A stretch of 64,000 bases of DNA from Streptomyces sp. CNH099 (GTDB lineage: Bacteria; Actinomycetota; Actinomycetes; Streptomycetales; Streptomycetaceae), in the NCBI GenBank assembly GCA_000514715.1, contig AZWL01000013.1, forward strand, positions 62,001 to 126,000. Direction: 5' to 3'. Below are positions 1 through 8,085 of this stretch, piece after piece. The notes beneath the pieces are model-generated. The model was not told where the DNA came from and made no database searches. It worked only from the letters and a program-made list of their open reading frames with translations. The stretch's first letter is position 1. Each line of letters opens with the position of its first letter. Both the position numbers and the translations under genes were made by a program.

Positions 1-919
1 CCACCTGGTCCACGTACCGCAGCGCGTCCTCCGCCGCGCCGAGCAGCTGCGGCGCGCACCGGATGCTGTACGGCTCCTGCAGCGGCCGGGTGCCGGACGG
101 CCGGGTGCCGGCGAGCGTGCGCCGCATGCGCGCGCCGACGTCGACCGCGCCGGGGTGCCCGTACGCACGCAGCAGGTCGGCGTCGAGGAAGCCGGGGTCG
201 CAGCCGAGGAGGTCGGCGAGCAGGCAGGTCAGCGCGGTGAGCGAGCGGTGCGCGGCGCGGACGGCGTCGCGGGCCAGGGCGGTGGCCGCCGTCGTCACGG
301 AGGTGCCGTTGACGAGGGCGAGCGCGTCGCGGCCGTCGAGCGTGAGCGGGCGCAGTCCGGCGGCGTGGAGCGCCTCGGCGGCCGGCATGCGGCGGTCGTC
401 GAGGTAGGCGTGGCCGCGGCCGCGCAGGGCCTGGGTGGCGTAGGCGAGCGGGATGAGGTCGCCGCTGGCGCCGACGGAGCCGTAGCGCGGGATGGCGGGC
501 GCGAACGTCGTGGCGAACATGGCGGCGAGGCGGTCGACGACCTCGGCGGACACGCCGGAGTACCCGCGGGCGAGCGAGTGGGTGCGCAGCAGCAGCGCGG
601 CCCGCCCGATCTCGTGCGGCAGGTCGGGCCCCTGGCCGGCGCCGAGGTGGGCGAGGGTGTTGTCGCACTGGTCGGCCTCGTCGGCGCGGCCGGCGTACCC
701 GACGAGGGCGCCGAAGCCGGTGGTGGCGCCGTAGATCCGCGGCCCCCCGCCGTTGCCGCCGGGGCCGTGCCGCAGGGTGTGGAAGAGACGCCGGCCCCGC
801 GCCACGCGCGCGCGGGTCTCGTCGTCCACCGTGACGGTGAGCGGCGCCGCCGCCCGGCGCAGCGCGGCGGCGGCGAGCGGTCGGGCGAGCGAGACGGTGT
901 CGTCCGTGGTGGTCAGCAC
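1..919 (-). CDS. aromatic amino acid ammonia-lyase (MIO family), probably tyrosine-type; 3' end outside the window
   Basis: About 306 N-terminal residues are visible and the C-terminus lies beyond base 1. The family makes trans-arylacrylates (cinnamate, coumarate or urocanate) plus ammonia from aromatic amino acids, using an MIO cofactor formed from Ala-Ser-Gly. That triad is seen at residues 151-153 (GSVGASGDL), with the catalytic tyrosine motif YGATTGFG near residue 63 and the ALVNGT motif further on. The substrate-selectivity pair aligns to His91-Leu92 (NTLAHLGAG). In studied lyases His-Leu marks tyrosine lyases, Phe-Leu phenylalanine lyases and Ser-His histidine lyases, so p-coumarate is the inferred product. 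The GTG start at 919 lies exactly 7 nt after a TACGCT -10 element, so the transcript is probably leaderless. It is divergent from the flavoprotein at 982 and shares a palindrome with it. The family is certain; the substrate is inferred. Confidence 0.88.
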   Translation of the reverse strand, partial: MLTTTDDTVSLARPLAAAALRRAAAPLTVTVDDETRARVARGRRLFHTLRHGPGGNGGGPRIYGATTGFGALVGYAGRADEADQCDNTLAHLGAGQGPDLPHEIGRAALLLRTHSLARGYSGVSAEVVDRLAAMFATTFAPAIPRYGSVGASGDLIPLAYATQALRGRGHAYLDDRRMPAAEALHAAGLRPLTLDGRDALALVNGTSVTTAATALARDAVRAAHRSLTALTCLLADLLGCDPGFLDADLLRAYGHPGAVDVGARMRRTLAGTRPSGTRPLQEPYSIRCAPQLLGAAEDALRYVDQV

Positions 920-981
920 GCCGGGAAGCGTAGGCGGGGAATCTCAGAGGGCTCTGATATCCGGCGGCTAGCTTCCCGGCC
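920..981. promoter_or_regulatory. divergent leaderless promoter pair with a shared TCAGAG..CTCTGA palindrome
   Basis: The perfect 14-bp palindrome TCAGAGGGCTCTGA (944-957) is centred between the lyase (-) and flavoprotein (+) genes. In both directions there are 11 bp, then a -10-like hexamer (TAGCTT at 969-974 on +, TACGCT at 932-927 on -), then 7 bp and the start codon. The palindrome covers the -35 positions of both promoters, which suggests a dimeric regulator acting on both. A near-identical unit occurs at 7999-8037 upstream of the ligase. Confidence 0.7.
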
Positions 982-2559
982 ATGGCCCACGACTACCTCA
1001 TCATCGGAGCGGGTCCCGCGGGACTGCAGCTCGCCGCCTTCCTGGAGCGCGACGGTGCGGACTACGTCGTCCTCGAACGCGGCCACGGCCCCGGCACGTT
1101 CTTCACCCGCTTCCCCCGCCACCGCCAGCTCATCTCCATCAACAAGGTGCACACCGGCTACGACGATCCGGAGCTGCGGCTGCGGATGGACTGGAACTCC
1201 CTGATCAGCGACGACCCCGAGCTGCTCTTCACCCGCTACAGCCCCCGCTACTTCCCCCCGGCCGAGGACATGGTCCGCTACCTCGCCGACTTCGCCGCCC
1301 GCACCGGCGTGCGCGTCCGGTACGACACGAGCGCCGAGCGGATCTCCCGCACCGGCGACGGCTTCGCCGTCACCGACCGACACGGCCGGGTGTGGGAGGC
1401 ACGGCGGCTCGTGGTCGCCACCGGGATGTCCCGGCCCAACGTGCCGTCCCTGCCGGGCGCCGAACTGGCCGAGCGCTACGACACGTTCGACACCGCGCCC
1501 GAGTCCTTCACCGGCCAGCGCGTCCTCATCATCGGCCGCGGCAACTCGGCCTTCGAGACGGCCGACAGCCTGATGGAGAACGCGGCCGTCATCCACGTCG
1601 CCGGCTCCGGCTCGCTGCCGATGGCCTGGCGTACGCACTACGTCGGCCATCTGCGCGCCGTCAACAACAACTTCCTCGACAGCTACCAGCTGAAGTCGCA
1701 GAACGCGCTCCTCGACGGCCGCGTGCTCGCCATCCACCGCGCCCCCGGCGGCGGGTTCACCGTGTCGCTGGCGTTCGAGCGGGTGGACGAGGTCGTCCGG
1801 GACCTGCGCTACGACCGGGTGATCCTCGCGACCGGATTCCGCTTCGACGCCTCGCCCTTCGACGCCGACTGCGCGCCGGAACTGATGATCGACGACCGGT
1901 TCCCGGCCCTCACGCCTGCCGGCGAGTCGGTCAACGTGCCCGGCCTGTACTTCGCCGGCACGATCACGCAGGGGCCCGACTTCCGCCGGTCCACCACCGG
2001 CTTCATCCACGGCTTCCGCTACGCGGTCCGCGCGCTCCACCGCAACCTGCGGCTGCGGCACCACGGCGAGCCGTGGCCGGCGACGGACCTCGGGGACGGT
2101 CCCGAGCGGGCGGTCGCGGCGGTACTCGACCGCGTCAACCGGTCGTCCGCGCTGTGGCAGATGTTCGCCGTCCTCGGCGACGTGCTGCTGGTCGCGCCGG
2201 ACGGCGGGATGCGCTACCTGGAGGAGGTGCCGGTCGGCCAGGTGCCGCAGGCCGTGGACTCCGGGGAGTTCGGGGAGGTGGCCGCCCACGCGGTGATCAC
2301 CCTGGAGTACGGCAAGGACCATGACCTGGTGGACCCCTTCGACGTCACCGCGAGCCGGCCGTCGCAGAACGACGTGTCGGGGCTCGACGGCCGCTATCTG
2401 CACCCGGTCGTGCGCTGGTACCGGGCGGGCGAGTTCGTCGCGGAGCACCACGTGACGGAGAACCTGGAGAACGAGTGGGACGACGAGGCCGTCCACCGCG
2501 CGCCGCTCCACGCGTTCCTGGCCTCCCGGCTCGTGTCCGTCGCCCCGGTGGCGCCGTGA
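982..2559 (+). CDS. FOXRED2-like FAD/NAD(P)-dependent oxidoreductase
   Basis: This is a 525-residue flavoprotein of the pyridine-nucleotide-dependent monooxygenase superfamily, closest in layout to FOXRED2-like oxidoreductases. The FAD-binding Rossmann motif GAGPAG is at residues 8-13. A second dinucleotide-binding motif (IIGRGNSAFETAD) lies near residue 180, and an ATGFRFD motif near 280. The C-terminal 120 residues look like the extra domain of FOXRED2-type proteins. The ATG at 982 sits 7 nt behind a -10 element, with no Shine-Dalgarno sequence, which fits a leaderless message. It heads a run of four genes each overlapping the next by 4 bp, so it probably oxidises a pathway intermediate made with the neighbouring lyase, hydroxyacid oxidase and P450. 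The substrate cannot be read from sequence; N- or C-hydroxylation is possible. Confidence 0.75.
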   Translation: MAHDYLIIGAGPAGLQLAAFLERDGADYVVLERGHGPGTFFTRFPRHRQLISINKVHTGYDDPELRLRMDWNSLISDDPELLFTRYSPRYFPPAEDMVRYLADFAARTGVRVRYDTSAERISRTGDGFAVTDRHGRVWEARRLVVATGMSRPNVPSLPGAELAERYDTFDTAPESFTGQRVLIIGRGNSAFETADSLMENAAVIHVAGSGSLPMAWRTHYVGHLRAVNNNFLDSYQLKSQNALLDGRVLAIHRAPGGGFTVSLAFERVDEVVRDLRYDRVILATGFRFDASPFDADCAPELMIDDRFPALTPAGESVNVPGLYFAGTITQGPDFRRSTTGFIHGFRYAVRALHRNLRLRHHGEPWPATDLGDGPERAVAAVLDRVNRSSALWQMFAVLGDVLLVAPDGGMRYLEEVPVGQVPQAVDSGEFGEVAAHAVITLEYGKDHDLVDPFDVTASRPSQNDVSGLDGRYLHPVVRWYRAGEFVAEHHVTENLENEWDDEAVHRAPLHAFLASRLVSVAPVAP

Positions 2560-3665
2560 CACCGGACGGGCCGCGTGCGCCGCACGAGGCGTACGGGTTG
2601 CGCGAGTGGCACGACGCGGCGCGCGCCGCGCTGGACGGCGCGCACTACGACTACGTCGCGGGCGGCGCCGGCGAGGAGCGCGTCCTCGCCGCCAACGAGC
2701 GGTCCTTCGACCGCTACGCGCTGCTGCCCCGGGTGCTCCGCGCCGCCGGCCCCCGGGACACCGCCGTCGAACTCCCGGGCGCCGCGCGGGCGGCGCCGGT
2801 GCTCGTCGCGCCGACCGCGTTCCACCGGCTGCTGCACCCGGACGGCGAGCGCGCCACGGCCCGCGCCGCCGCGGCCGAGGGCGCCGTGCTGGTGACGGGC
2901 ACCGCGGCGACCACCGCCGTCGGCGACGTGGTGGCGGCCGCCCGGGAGGCGGCGCCGGACCCCGCGGTGTGGTTCCAGCTGTATCTGCACCCGCGCCCGG
3001 AGGTCACCGAGGCGCTCGTACGGCGCGCGGAGAAGGCGGGCTGCCGGGCGCTGGTGGTGACCGCCGACTCGCCGGTGTTCGGCCGCCGCGCCCGGGACGT
3101 GCGCAACGGGTTCACGGACCTGCCGCCCGGCTACGCCGCCGAGAACATGCGCGACCTGCCCGGCGCCCCGCCCGGCGGGCTCACGGACATCCCGCTGTCC
3201 ACGGCGGTCGGCTGGCGGGACCTGGCCGCGGTGCTGCGGACGACCTCGCTGCCCGTGCTGGTCAAGGGGGTGCTGCATCCGGACGACGCCCGGCTGGCCG
3301 TCGAGCACGGCGCGGCCGGGGTGGTCGTCTCCAACCACGGCGGCCGGCAGTGCGACGCCGTCCCGGCGGCCGTGGACTGCCTGCCGGCGGTCGTCGACGC
3401 CGTCGCCGGCCGGGTGCCGGTGCTGCTGGACGGCGGGGTGCGGCGGGGCAGCGACGTCGCCGTCGCGCTGGCGCTGGGCGCGGCGGCCGTCGGCGTGGGG
3501 CGGCCGGTGCTGTGGGGGCTGGCCGCGGCGGGCGAGGCGGGGGTGCGGCGGGTGCTGGCGGAGCTGCTGGACGGGTACGACCACACGCTGGCGCTGTGCG
3601 GGGGACGGCGCAACGCGGACCTGGAGCGGGACATGGTCGTCCGCACGGCGGGCGAAGCGCGGTGA
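2556..3665 (+). CDS. FMN-dependent alpha-hydroxyacid oxidase/dehydrogenase
   Basis: The 369-residue protein matches the lactate, glycolate and hydroxymandelate oxidase family, which turns 2-hydroxyacids into 2-oxoacids on FMN in a TIM barrel. The N-terminal YDYVAGGAGEE motif, the ADSPVFGRR segment, the catalytic-histidine motif SNHGGRQ near residue 257 and the phosphate-binding DGGVRRGSDV stretch are all present. The GTG start at 2556 overlaps the preceding stop (GTGA). An ATG at 2475 in the same frame would extend it into the previous gene and is unlikely. Beside an aromatic ammonia-lyase, a mandelate- or aryl-lactate-like substrate is plausible but inferred. Confidence 0.88.
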   Translation: MTPDGPRAPHEAYGLREWHDAARAALDGAHYDYVAGGAGEERVLAANERSFDRYALLPRVLRAAGPRDTAVELPGAARAAPVLVAPTAFHRLLHPDGERATARAAAAEGAVLVTGTAATTAVGDVVAAAREAAPDPAVWFQLYLHPRPEVTEALVRRAEKAGCRALVVTADSPVFGRRARDVRNGFTDLPPGYAAENMRDLPGAPPGGLTDIPLSTAVGWRDLAAVLRTTSLPVLVKGVLHPDDARLAVEHGAAGVVVSNHGGRQCDAVPAAVDCLPAVVDAVAGRVPVLLDGGVRRGSDVAVALALGAAAVGVGRPVLWGLAAAGEAGVRRVLAELLDGYDHTLALCGGRRNADLERDMVVRTAGEAR

Positions 3666-5056
3666 CGGCCCGCCCGCCCGCCGCCGTCCCCGCCTCCTGG
3701 TGGCTCCCCCGCGGCATCGTGGCCCTGCGCGTCCGCATCTTCGCCCGGGTCAACGGCGAGCAGACGCTGACCCTGCCCAACGCCGCGTACGGGCCCGACG
3801 TGTTCGAGCGCGTCTACGCCCACCCCGCCGCCGACGGCCGCAGCGCCGGCGCCGCCCTGTCCGACCTGTTCTGGTACTGGCTCTCGCCCGGCCCCGAGGT
3901 GCACCAGGAGCACCTGGAGCCCGGCCCCCGCTACGACGACGTCGCCGCCACGACCCGGCGCATCCTCGCCGGCGACTCCGCCGGCCACGCCGCGGCCGCC
4001 GCCCGCGTCTTCGCCCGCCTGCTCGACACCGTCCCCGCCACCCGCGTCAGCCTCGTCCGGCTGCGCGACCTGGTGATGCCCGCGTGGGCCGAGTTCGCCT
4101 ACGAGCTGGTCTTCCGCGAGCCGTGCCCGCCGCGCGCCCGGGAGCTGATCACCGCGCACGCCCGCGACGTGATCAGCGCCCTGAAGTGCACCGGGCTGCG
4201 CCACCCGCGGCGCCGCGCCCGGCTCACGGCGTACCTGCGCGAGCGGGTCGCGGCCGGCGACGTGCCGCACGCGCTGCCCGCGTCGCTGACGCCCGCCGAG
4301 CAGGTGCACTACCTGCAGGGGACGTTCTTCAACACGGCCGTCGTGCAGCTGTCGGAGGCGACCGCGCACGTGCTGCTCGCGCTCGCCCGGCACCGGCGGG
4401 TGCAGGACCGGGTGGCGGCGGACCCCGACGACGACCGCTACCTCACCCGCGTACTCGACGAGACGATGCGGCTGTACCCGCTCTTCGGCATCGCGCACCG
4501 CATCACCACCGGCGCGATCCCGCTCGACGCCGACACGGCCCTGCCCGCCGGCTCCGTGGTGTGCTTCAGCTACCCCGACTACCACGCCACGGGATACGAC
4601 CGGCCCGACGAGTTCGACCCCGACCGCTGGGCCGGGCAGTCCGCGAAGGACGCCCACCACATCCCCTTCGGCGTGGCCGCGAACCGCCCCTGCCCGGCGT
4701 GGCGGATCTCCCCGATCGTCATGCGCGCGGCGATACGGGAGGTGCTGCGCCGCTTCCGGCTCGACTCGACCGCCTCGCACACCCGCTCCCTGCCGAACCG
4801 GGCGCCGTGCCTGCTGCTCCCCCGCCACCTGCCGCCCCGGCCGCGCCGGCTCGCGGCGCGGCGCGCCCTCGTCCGCTCGCGCGACAAGGCCGAGGACGTC
4901 ACCCGGGGCGTCCGGCAACTGCTGCTCGGCACCGTCATGGTCCTGCACGCCCGCCGGCAGCGGCCGGCGGCGCGCTACTTCGCCGCCCACCCGGCCGGGT
5001 CGCCGCCGCCACCCGGCTCGTGCCCGGTCGCCCACCCGGAGGACGAGAGCACATGA
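3662..5056 (+). CDS. cytochrome P450 with unusual heme-ligand motif
   Basis: This is a 464-residue P450. The I-helix region is weak, but the K-helix ExxR motif (DETMRLYP, near residue 272) is clear, the PDEFDPDRW segment follows, and the heme-cysteine loop reads FGVAANRPCPAWR near residue 345. The usual FGxGxHxCxG pattern is altered: Asn-Arg-Pro replaces the common region and Ala follows the Cys-Pro. About 90 residues follow the heme loop, longer than usual, with a basic segment and a Pro-rich tail. The GTG start overlaps the upstream stop by 4 bp, so translation is probably coupled. It likely performs an oxidative step on the cluster product. Confidence 0.85.
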   Translation: MTARPPAAVPASWWLPRGIVALRVRIFARVNGEQTLTLPNAAYGPDVFERVYAHPAADGRSAGAALSDLFWYWLSPGPEVHQEHLEPGPRYDDVAATTRRILAGDSAGHAAAAARVFARLLDTVPATRVSLVRLRDLVMPAWAEFAYELVFREPCPPRARELITAHARDVISALKCTGLRHPRRRARLTAYLRERVAAGDVPHALPASLTPAEQVHYLQGTFFNTAVVQLSEATAHVLLALARHRRVQDRVAADPDDDRYLTRVLDETMRLYPLFGIAHRITTGAIPLDADTALPAGSVVCFSYPDYHATGYDRPDEFDPDRWAGQSAKDAHHIPFGVAANRPCPAWRISPIVMRAAIREVLRRFRLDSTASHTRSLPNRAPCLLLPRHLPPRPRRLAARRALVRSRDKAEDVTRGVRQLLLGTVMVLHARRQRPAARYFAAHPAGSPPPPGSCPVAHPEDEST

Positions 5057-6321
5057 CATCCGCGGACCTGGCCCCCGCGTTCTTCCTCGCCGTCGTCGTC
5101 ATCCTCGTCGTCTGCCGACTGGTCTCCCGGCTGCTGCAGATGGTCGGCCAGCCGCCCGTCGTCGGCGAGATGCTCGCCGGCGTGGTGCTGGGCCCCTCGG
5201 TGCTCGGCGCGCTGCTGCCCGGCGTGGAGTCGGGGCTCTTCCCCGAGGAGCTGCGGCCGGTGCTCTACGTGGTGGGGCAGATCGGCCTCGTCGCGTTCAT
5301 GTTCCACGTCGGCTGGGAGTTCCGGATCGACCGGCTGCGCGGCATCGCCGGGCCGACGCTGAAGGTCTCGGCCGCCGGGGTGGTGACCCCGGTCGTGCTG
5401 GGCGCGGCGCTGACGGCCGTCGCGGGCGAGCGGACCGGGGCGCTGGCGCCGGGCGTGTCGCTGACGGTGTCCGCGCTGTTCGTCGGCGTCGCGCTGGCGG
5501 TGACGGCGTTCCCCATGCTGGCCCGGATCATCTCGGAACGGGGCCTGGCCGGCTCCCGGTTCGGCTCGCTGTCGCTGGGTGCCGGCGCGGTCGACGACGC
5601 GCTGGCGTGGATCATGCTCGCGGGGGTGTTCAGCATCGCCGGCGGCAGCGCCGGCCTGGTCACCCAGGCGATCGCGGGCTGCGCGGGGCTGGTGCTGGTG
5701 CTGGTGCTGCTGGCGCGGACGCGGAGCCGCACCGTGCTGCTCGCCGAGCGGGTGGCGCCGGAGAACCTGCTGCTGGGGCTGGTCGGCGTGCTGTTCCTGA
5801 TGGCCTGGTACACCGACGAGGTCGGGCTGTACGCGGTCTTCGGCGCGTTCAGCCTGGGGCTGGTGTTCCCGCGCTCGGACCACCTGGACCGCACGGTGCA
5901 GACGCTGAAGCCGGTGGGCGCGGTGTTCCTGCCGCTGTTCTTCACCTACTCGGGGCTGAACACGGACTTCACGCTGCTGGGCTCCGGCCCGGTGCTGCTG
6001 TTCACCGCGGGGTGCGTGGTGGTCGCCGTGGTCGGCAAGTTCGGCGCCTGCTGGCTGGCGGCCCGGCTGGCCGGGGAGTCGAACGGGGTCGCGCTGCGGG
6101 TCGGCGCGCTGATGAACGCGCGAGGACTGATGCAGCTGATCGCCCTCAACCTCGGTCTTGCGGCGGGGATCGTGACCCAGGCGATCTTCAGCGCGCTCGT
6201 CGTGGTCGCCATCGTCACCACGGTCGCGGCGACGCCGCTGATCGCGCTGATCGAGCGGGTGGAGCGGCGGCGGGGGACGAAGACGCGGCAGCACGAGGCG
6301 GTCGCGGTGGAGAGCGCCTGA
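5053..6321 (+). CDS. CPA2-type cation:proton antiporter
   Basis: The 422-residue integral membrane protein has about 12 hydrophobic segments. It carries the signature region of the Na+/H+ or K+/H+ exchanger family (PVVGEMLAGVVLGPSVLG near residues 36-52, a GAVDDALAW motif near 178, and MNARGLMQLIALNLGL near 354). It exchanges monovalent cations for protons. The start ATG overlaps the P450 stop (ATGA), making it the fourth gene of the flavoprotein operon. Antiporters in Streptomyces metabolite clusters may support export or self-protection; that role is inferred here. It ends just before a strong inverted repeat. Confidence 0.88.
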   Translation: MTSADLAPAFFLAVVVILVVCRLVSRLLQMVGQPPVVGEMLAGVVLGPSVLGALLPGVESGLFPEELRPVLYVVGQIGLVAFMFHVGWEFRIDRLRGIAGPTLKVSAAGVVTPVVLGAALTAVAGERTGALAPGVSLTVSALFVGVALAVTAFPMLARIISERGLAGSRFGSLSLGAGAVDDALAWIMLAGVFSIAGGSAGLVTQAIAGCAGLVLVLVLLARTRSRTVLLAERVAPENLLLGLVGVLFLMAWYTDEVGLYAVFGAFSLGLVFPRSDHLDRTVQTLKPVGAVFLPLFFTYSGLNTDFTLLGSGPVLLFTAGCVVVAVVGKFGACWLAARLAGESNGVALRVGALMNARGLMQLIALNLGLAAGIVTQAIFSALVVVAIVTTVAATPLIALIERVERRRGTKTRQHEAVAVESA

Positions 6322-6325
6322 GCGG

Positions 6326-6377
6326 TACGGGTACGGGGGCCGCCGGCGCCGCGCGCCGCCCCGGCCCCGTACCCGTA
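6326..6377. terminator. bidirectional hairpin terminator
   Basis: A long GC stem pairs 6326-6342 (TACGGGTACGGGGGCCG) with 6362-6377 (CGGCCCCGTACCCGTA). It lies between the convergent antiporter and ligase genes. Confidence 0.75.
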
Positions 6378-6423
6378 TCGCCTTGCCGCCGTCCGTTCTG
6401 CCGGGGGCGGTCCGTGCGACGGG

Positions 6424-7965
6424 CTACGCCCCCACCCCCGCCTCGGCCTCGGCCGCCAGCCGCCGCTTGTCCGGCTTGCCCGCCGGCGTCAGCGGCACCT
6501 CCTCGATGACCGTCAGCCGCGTGGGCGCGCACGCCTCGCCGAGGTCCGCCGCCACCAGCGCGCGCAGCTCGGCGAGCTGCGGGGTGCGCCCGGCGGCGGG
6601 CACGACGTAGGCGTGGACGGCCTCGCCGGTGCTGTCGTCGGGCGCGGCGACGACGTACGCCTCCGCCACCGCGGGGTGGGTGGCGAGCAGCCGCTCGACG
6701 GGGCCCGCGTAGTACAGGTTGGCGTTGACGATGATCACGTCACGGGTGCGCCCGGTGAGCCAGAGCCGGCCCGCGGCGTCGAGGTGGCCGAGGTCGCGGG
6801 TGCGTACCCAGCCGTCGGCGAACACCTCGGCGGTGCGCTCGGGTTCGTTCCAGTAGCCGGCGCACTGCCCCGGGGTGCGGACGAACAGCTCGCCGTCGGC
6901 CCCGGGCGGCAGGGGGCGCCCGGCGGCGTCGCGGACCTCCACGTCGACGGGCGGCACCCCGAGGCAGCCGGGCTCCTCGCCGGGGGCGGCCATCGAGATC
7001 ATGCCGGTCTCGGTCTGCCCGTACCCGTGGAAGACGACCGGCCCGAGCACGTCGGCCGCCTCGCGCAGCCGTCCCGGCGCGATCGGCGAGCCGGACAGCA
7101 TCAGCGCGCGCAGCCCGCCGGGGTCCGGGCGCGACGCGCGCCGCCGGGCGACGAGCCGCGTCAGCCGGGCGACGGTGACGACGCTGCCGGTCGCCCGGTG
7201 CCGCACGAGGCCGTCGTGCAGGTCCCCGGGGGCGGCGGCCACGAGGGTGCCGCCGGCGGTGAGCGAGAGCAGCCCGTACTCCAGCATCACCTGGCTCGCC
7301 AGGGTGCCGAACACCAGGAACCGGTCCAGGCGCGGGGCAAGTTCGCGGACGACGGGCGGCCAGTCGTCCGGCCGGAGCGTCCAGGCGGCGGTCATCGCCG
7401 CGTACGTCTGCGCGCAGGCCTTGGGCAGGCCGGTGCTGCCGCTGGTGTGGATGAGCCGGGCGGTGTCCCCGGGCCGGGCGGAGACCTCCGGCCGGCGGCC
7501 GTCGTCGGGGGCGGCGAGCAGGTCGCCGAGCGGGAGTACGGTCCGGGGCCGCGCGGCGCCGGAACGGCCGTCCGGACCGCCGCCGGGAGCGCCCGCGGAG
7601 CCGCCGCCGGTCCCGGGCCGGCCGGCGGTGGTTCCGGCGCCGTCCGCCGGGTCGGTGATCGCGAACGCGCTGTCCGCGAGCAGGTGCTCCCGCTGACGCT
7701 CGGTCAGCCCCGGCCGCACCCCGACGACCCGGGCGCCGACGACGTGCGCCGCGATCACGGCTGCGAACGCCTCCGGACTCACCCCGAGCAGCACGGCCAC
7801 GCCGTCGCCGGGCGCCACGCCCCGCCGCCGCAGCCCGGCCGTCACCCGGCGCACCGCCGCCAGCAGTCCGGCTCCCGAGACGGCGCGGCCGGCGTCCTCG
7901 AAGACCGTCCGGCCGCCCGCGTCCGCCAGCAGGTCGAGCACGTCGCCGGGGAACTGCTCAGCCAC
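6424..7965 (-). CDS. adenylate-forming acyl/aryl-CoA ligase
   Basis: This is a 513-residue class I adenylate-forming enzyme, which activates a carboxylate with ATP and usually transfers it to CoA or a carrier protein. The P-loop-like motif is LIHTSGSTGLPK near residues 162-173, the A5-like motif is YGQTETGM near 300, the hinge region is TRDLGHLD..LTGRTRDVI near 391-410, and the catalytic lysine motif PLTPAGKPDK lies near the C-terminus. There is a Gly/Ala-rich insertion around residues 115-140. The GTG start at 7965 has a good RBS (AGGGAGG). If the lyase makes p-coumarate, a coumarate:CoA-ligase role is the simplest inference. Its promoter copies those of the lyase and flavoprotein, tying it to the same regulon. 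Confidence 0.85.
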   Translation of the reverse strand: MAEQFPGDVLDLLADAGGRTVFEDAGRAVSGAGLLAAVRRVTAGLRRRGVAPGDGVAVLLGVSPEAFAAVIAAHVVGARVVGVRPGLTERQREHLLADSAFAITDPADGAGTTAGRPGTGGGSAGAPGGGPDGRSGAARPRTVLPLGDLLAAPDDGRRPEVSARPGDTARLIHTSGSTGLPKACAQTYAAMTAAWTLRPDDWPPVVRELAPRLDRFLVFGTLASQVMLEYGLLSLTAGGTLVAAAPGDLHDGLVRHRATGSVVTVARLTRLVARRRASRPDPGGLRALMLSGSPIAPGRLREAADVLGPVVFHGYGQTETGMISMAAPGEEPGCLGVPPVDVEVRDAAGRPLPPGADGELFVRTPGQCAGYWNEPERTAEVFADGWVRTRDLGHLDAAGRLWLTGRTRDVIIVNANLYYAGPVERLLATHPAVAEAYVVAAPDDSTGEAVHAYVVPAAGRTPQLAELRALVAADLGEACAPTRLTVIEEVPLTPAGKPDKRRLAAEAEAGVGA

Positions 7966-7999
7966 GGCGGACCTCCCTGGTCAGCTGGTCGCACACCAT
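7958..7999 (-). CDS. possible 13-residue leader peptide upstream of the ligase
   Basis: Seven nt after the TAGCGT -10 element there is an ATG that opens a 13-codon frame (MVCDQLTREVRRG). Its TGA ends 7 nt past the first base of the ligase GTG start. The geometry equals that of the leaderless lyase and flavoprotein starts, so this ATG may be the true 5' end and a translated mini-ORF coupled to the ligase. It may also be a chance ATG at the transcription start. Confidence 0.35.
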   Translation of the reverse strand: MVCDQLTREVRRG

Positions 8000-8037
8000 G
8001 CGCGGGACGCTAGCGGCGCAAACTCAGAACCCTCTGA
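8000..8037 (-). promoter_or_regulatory. ligase promoter with third copy of the cluster palindrome
   Basis: On the minus strand TCAGAGGGTTCTGA (8037-8024) is followed by 11 bp, then TAGCGT (8012-8007), then 7 bp and an ATG. This is the same 14/11/6/7 spacing as both divergent promoters at 920-981, with sequence identity continuing through the GCTAGC and TCCCG blocks. Confidence 0.68.
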
Positions 8038-8085
8038 GAAAACCGCCGGGAGGGCGCCGCCGGACCCCGCCTCCGCGGGCGGCGG

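Noticed and set aside
913..2562. Long minus-strand frame opposite the FOXRED2-like gene
   Set aside because: It mirrors the true gene, has a random Arg/Gly/His composition and no domain; it is a GC-skew shadow.
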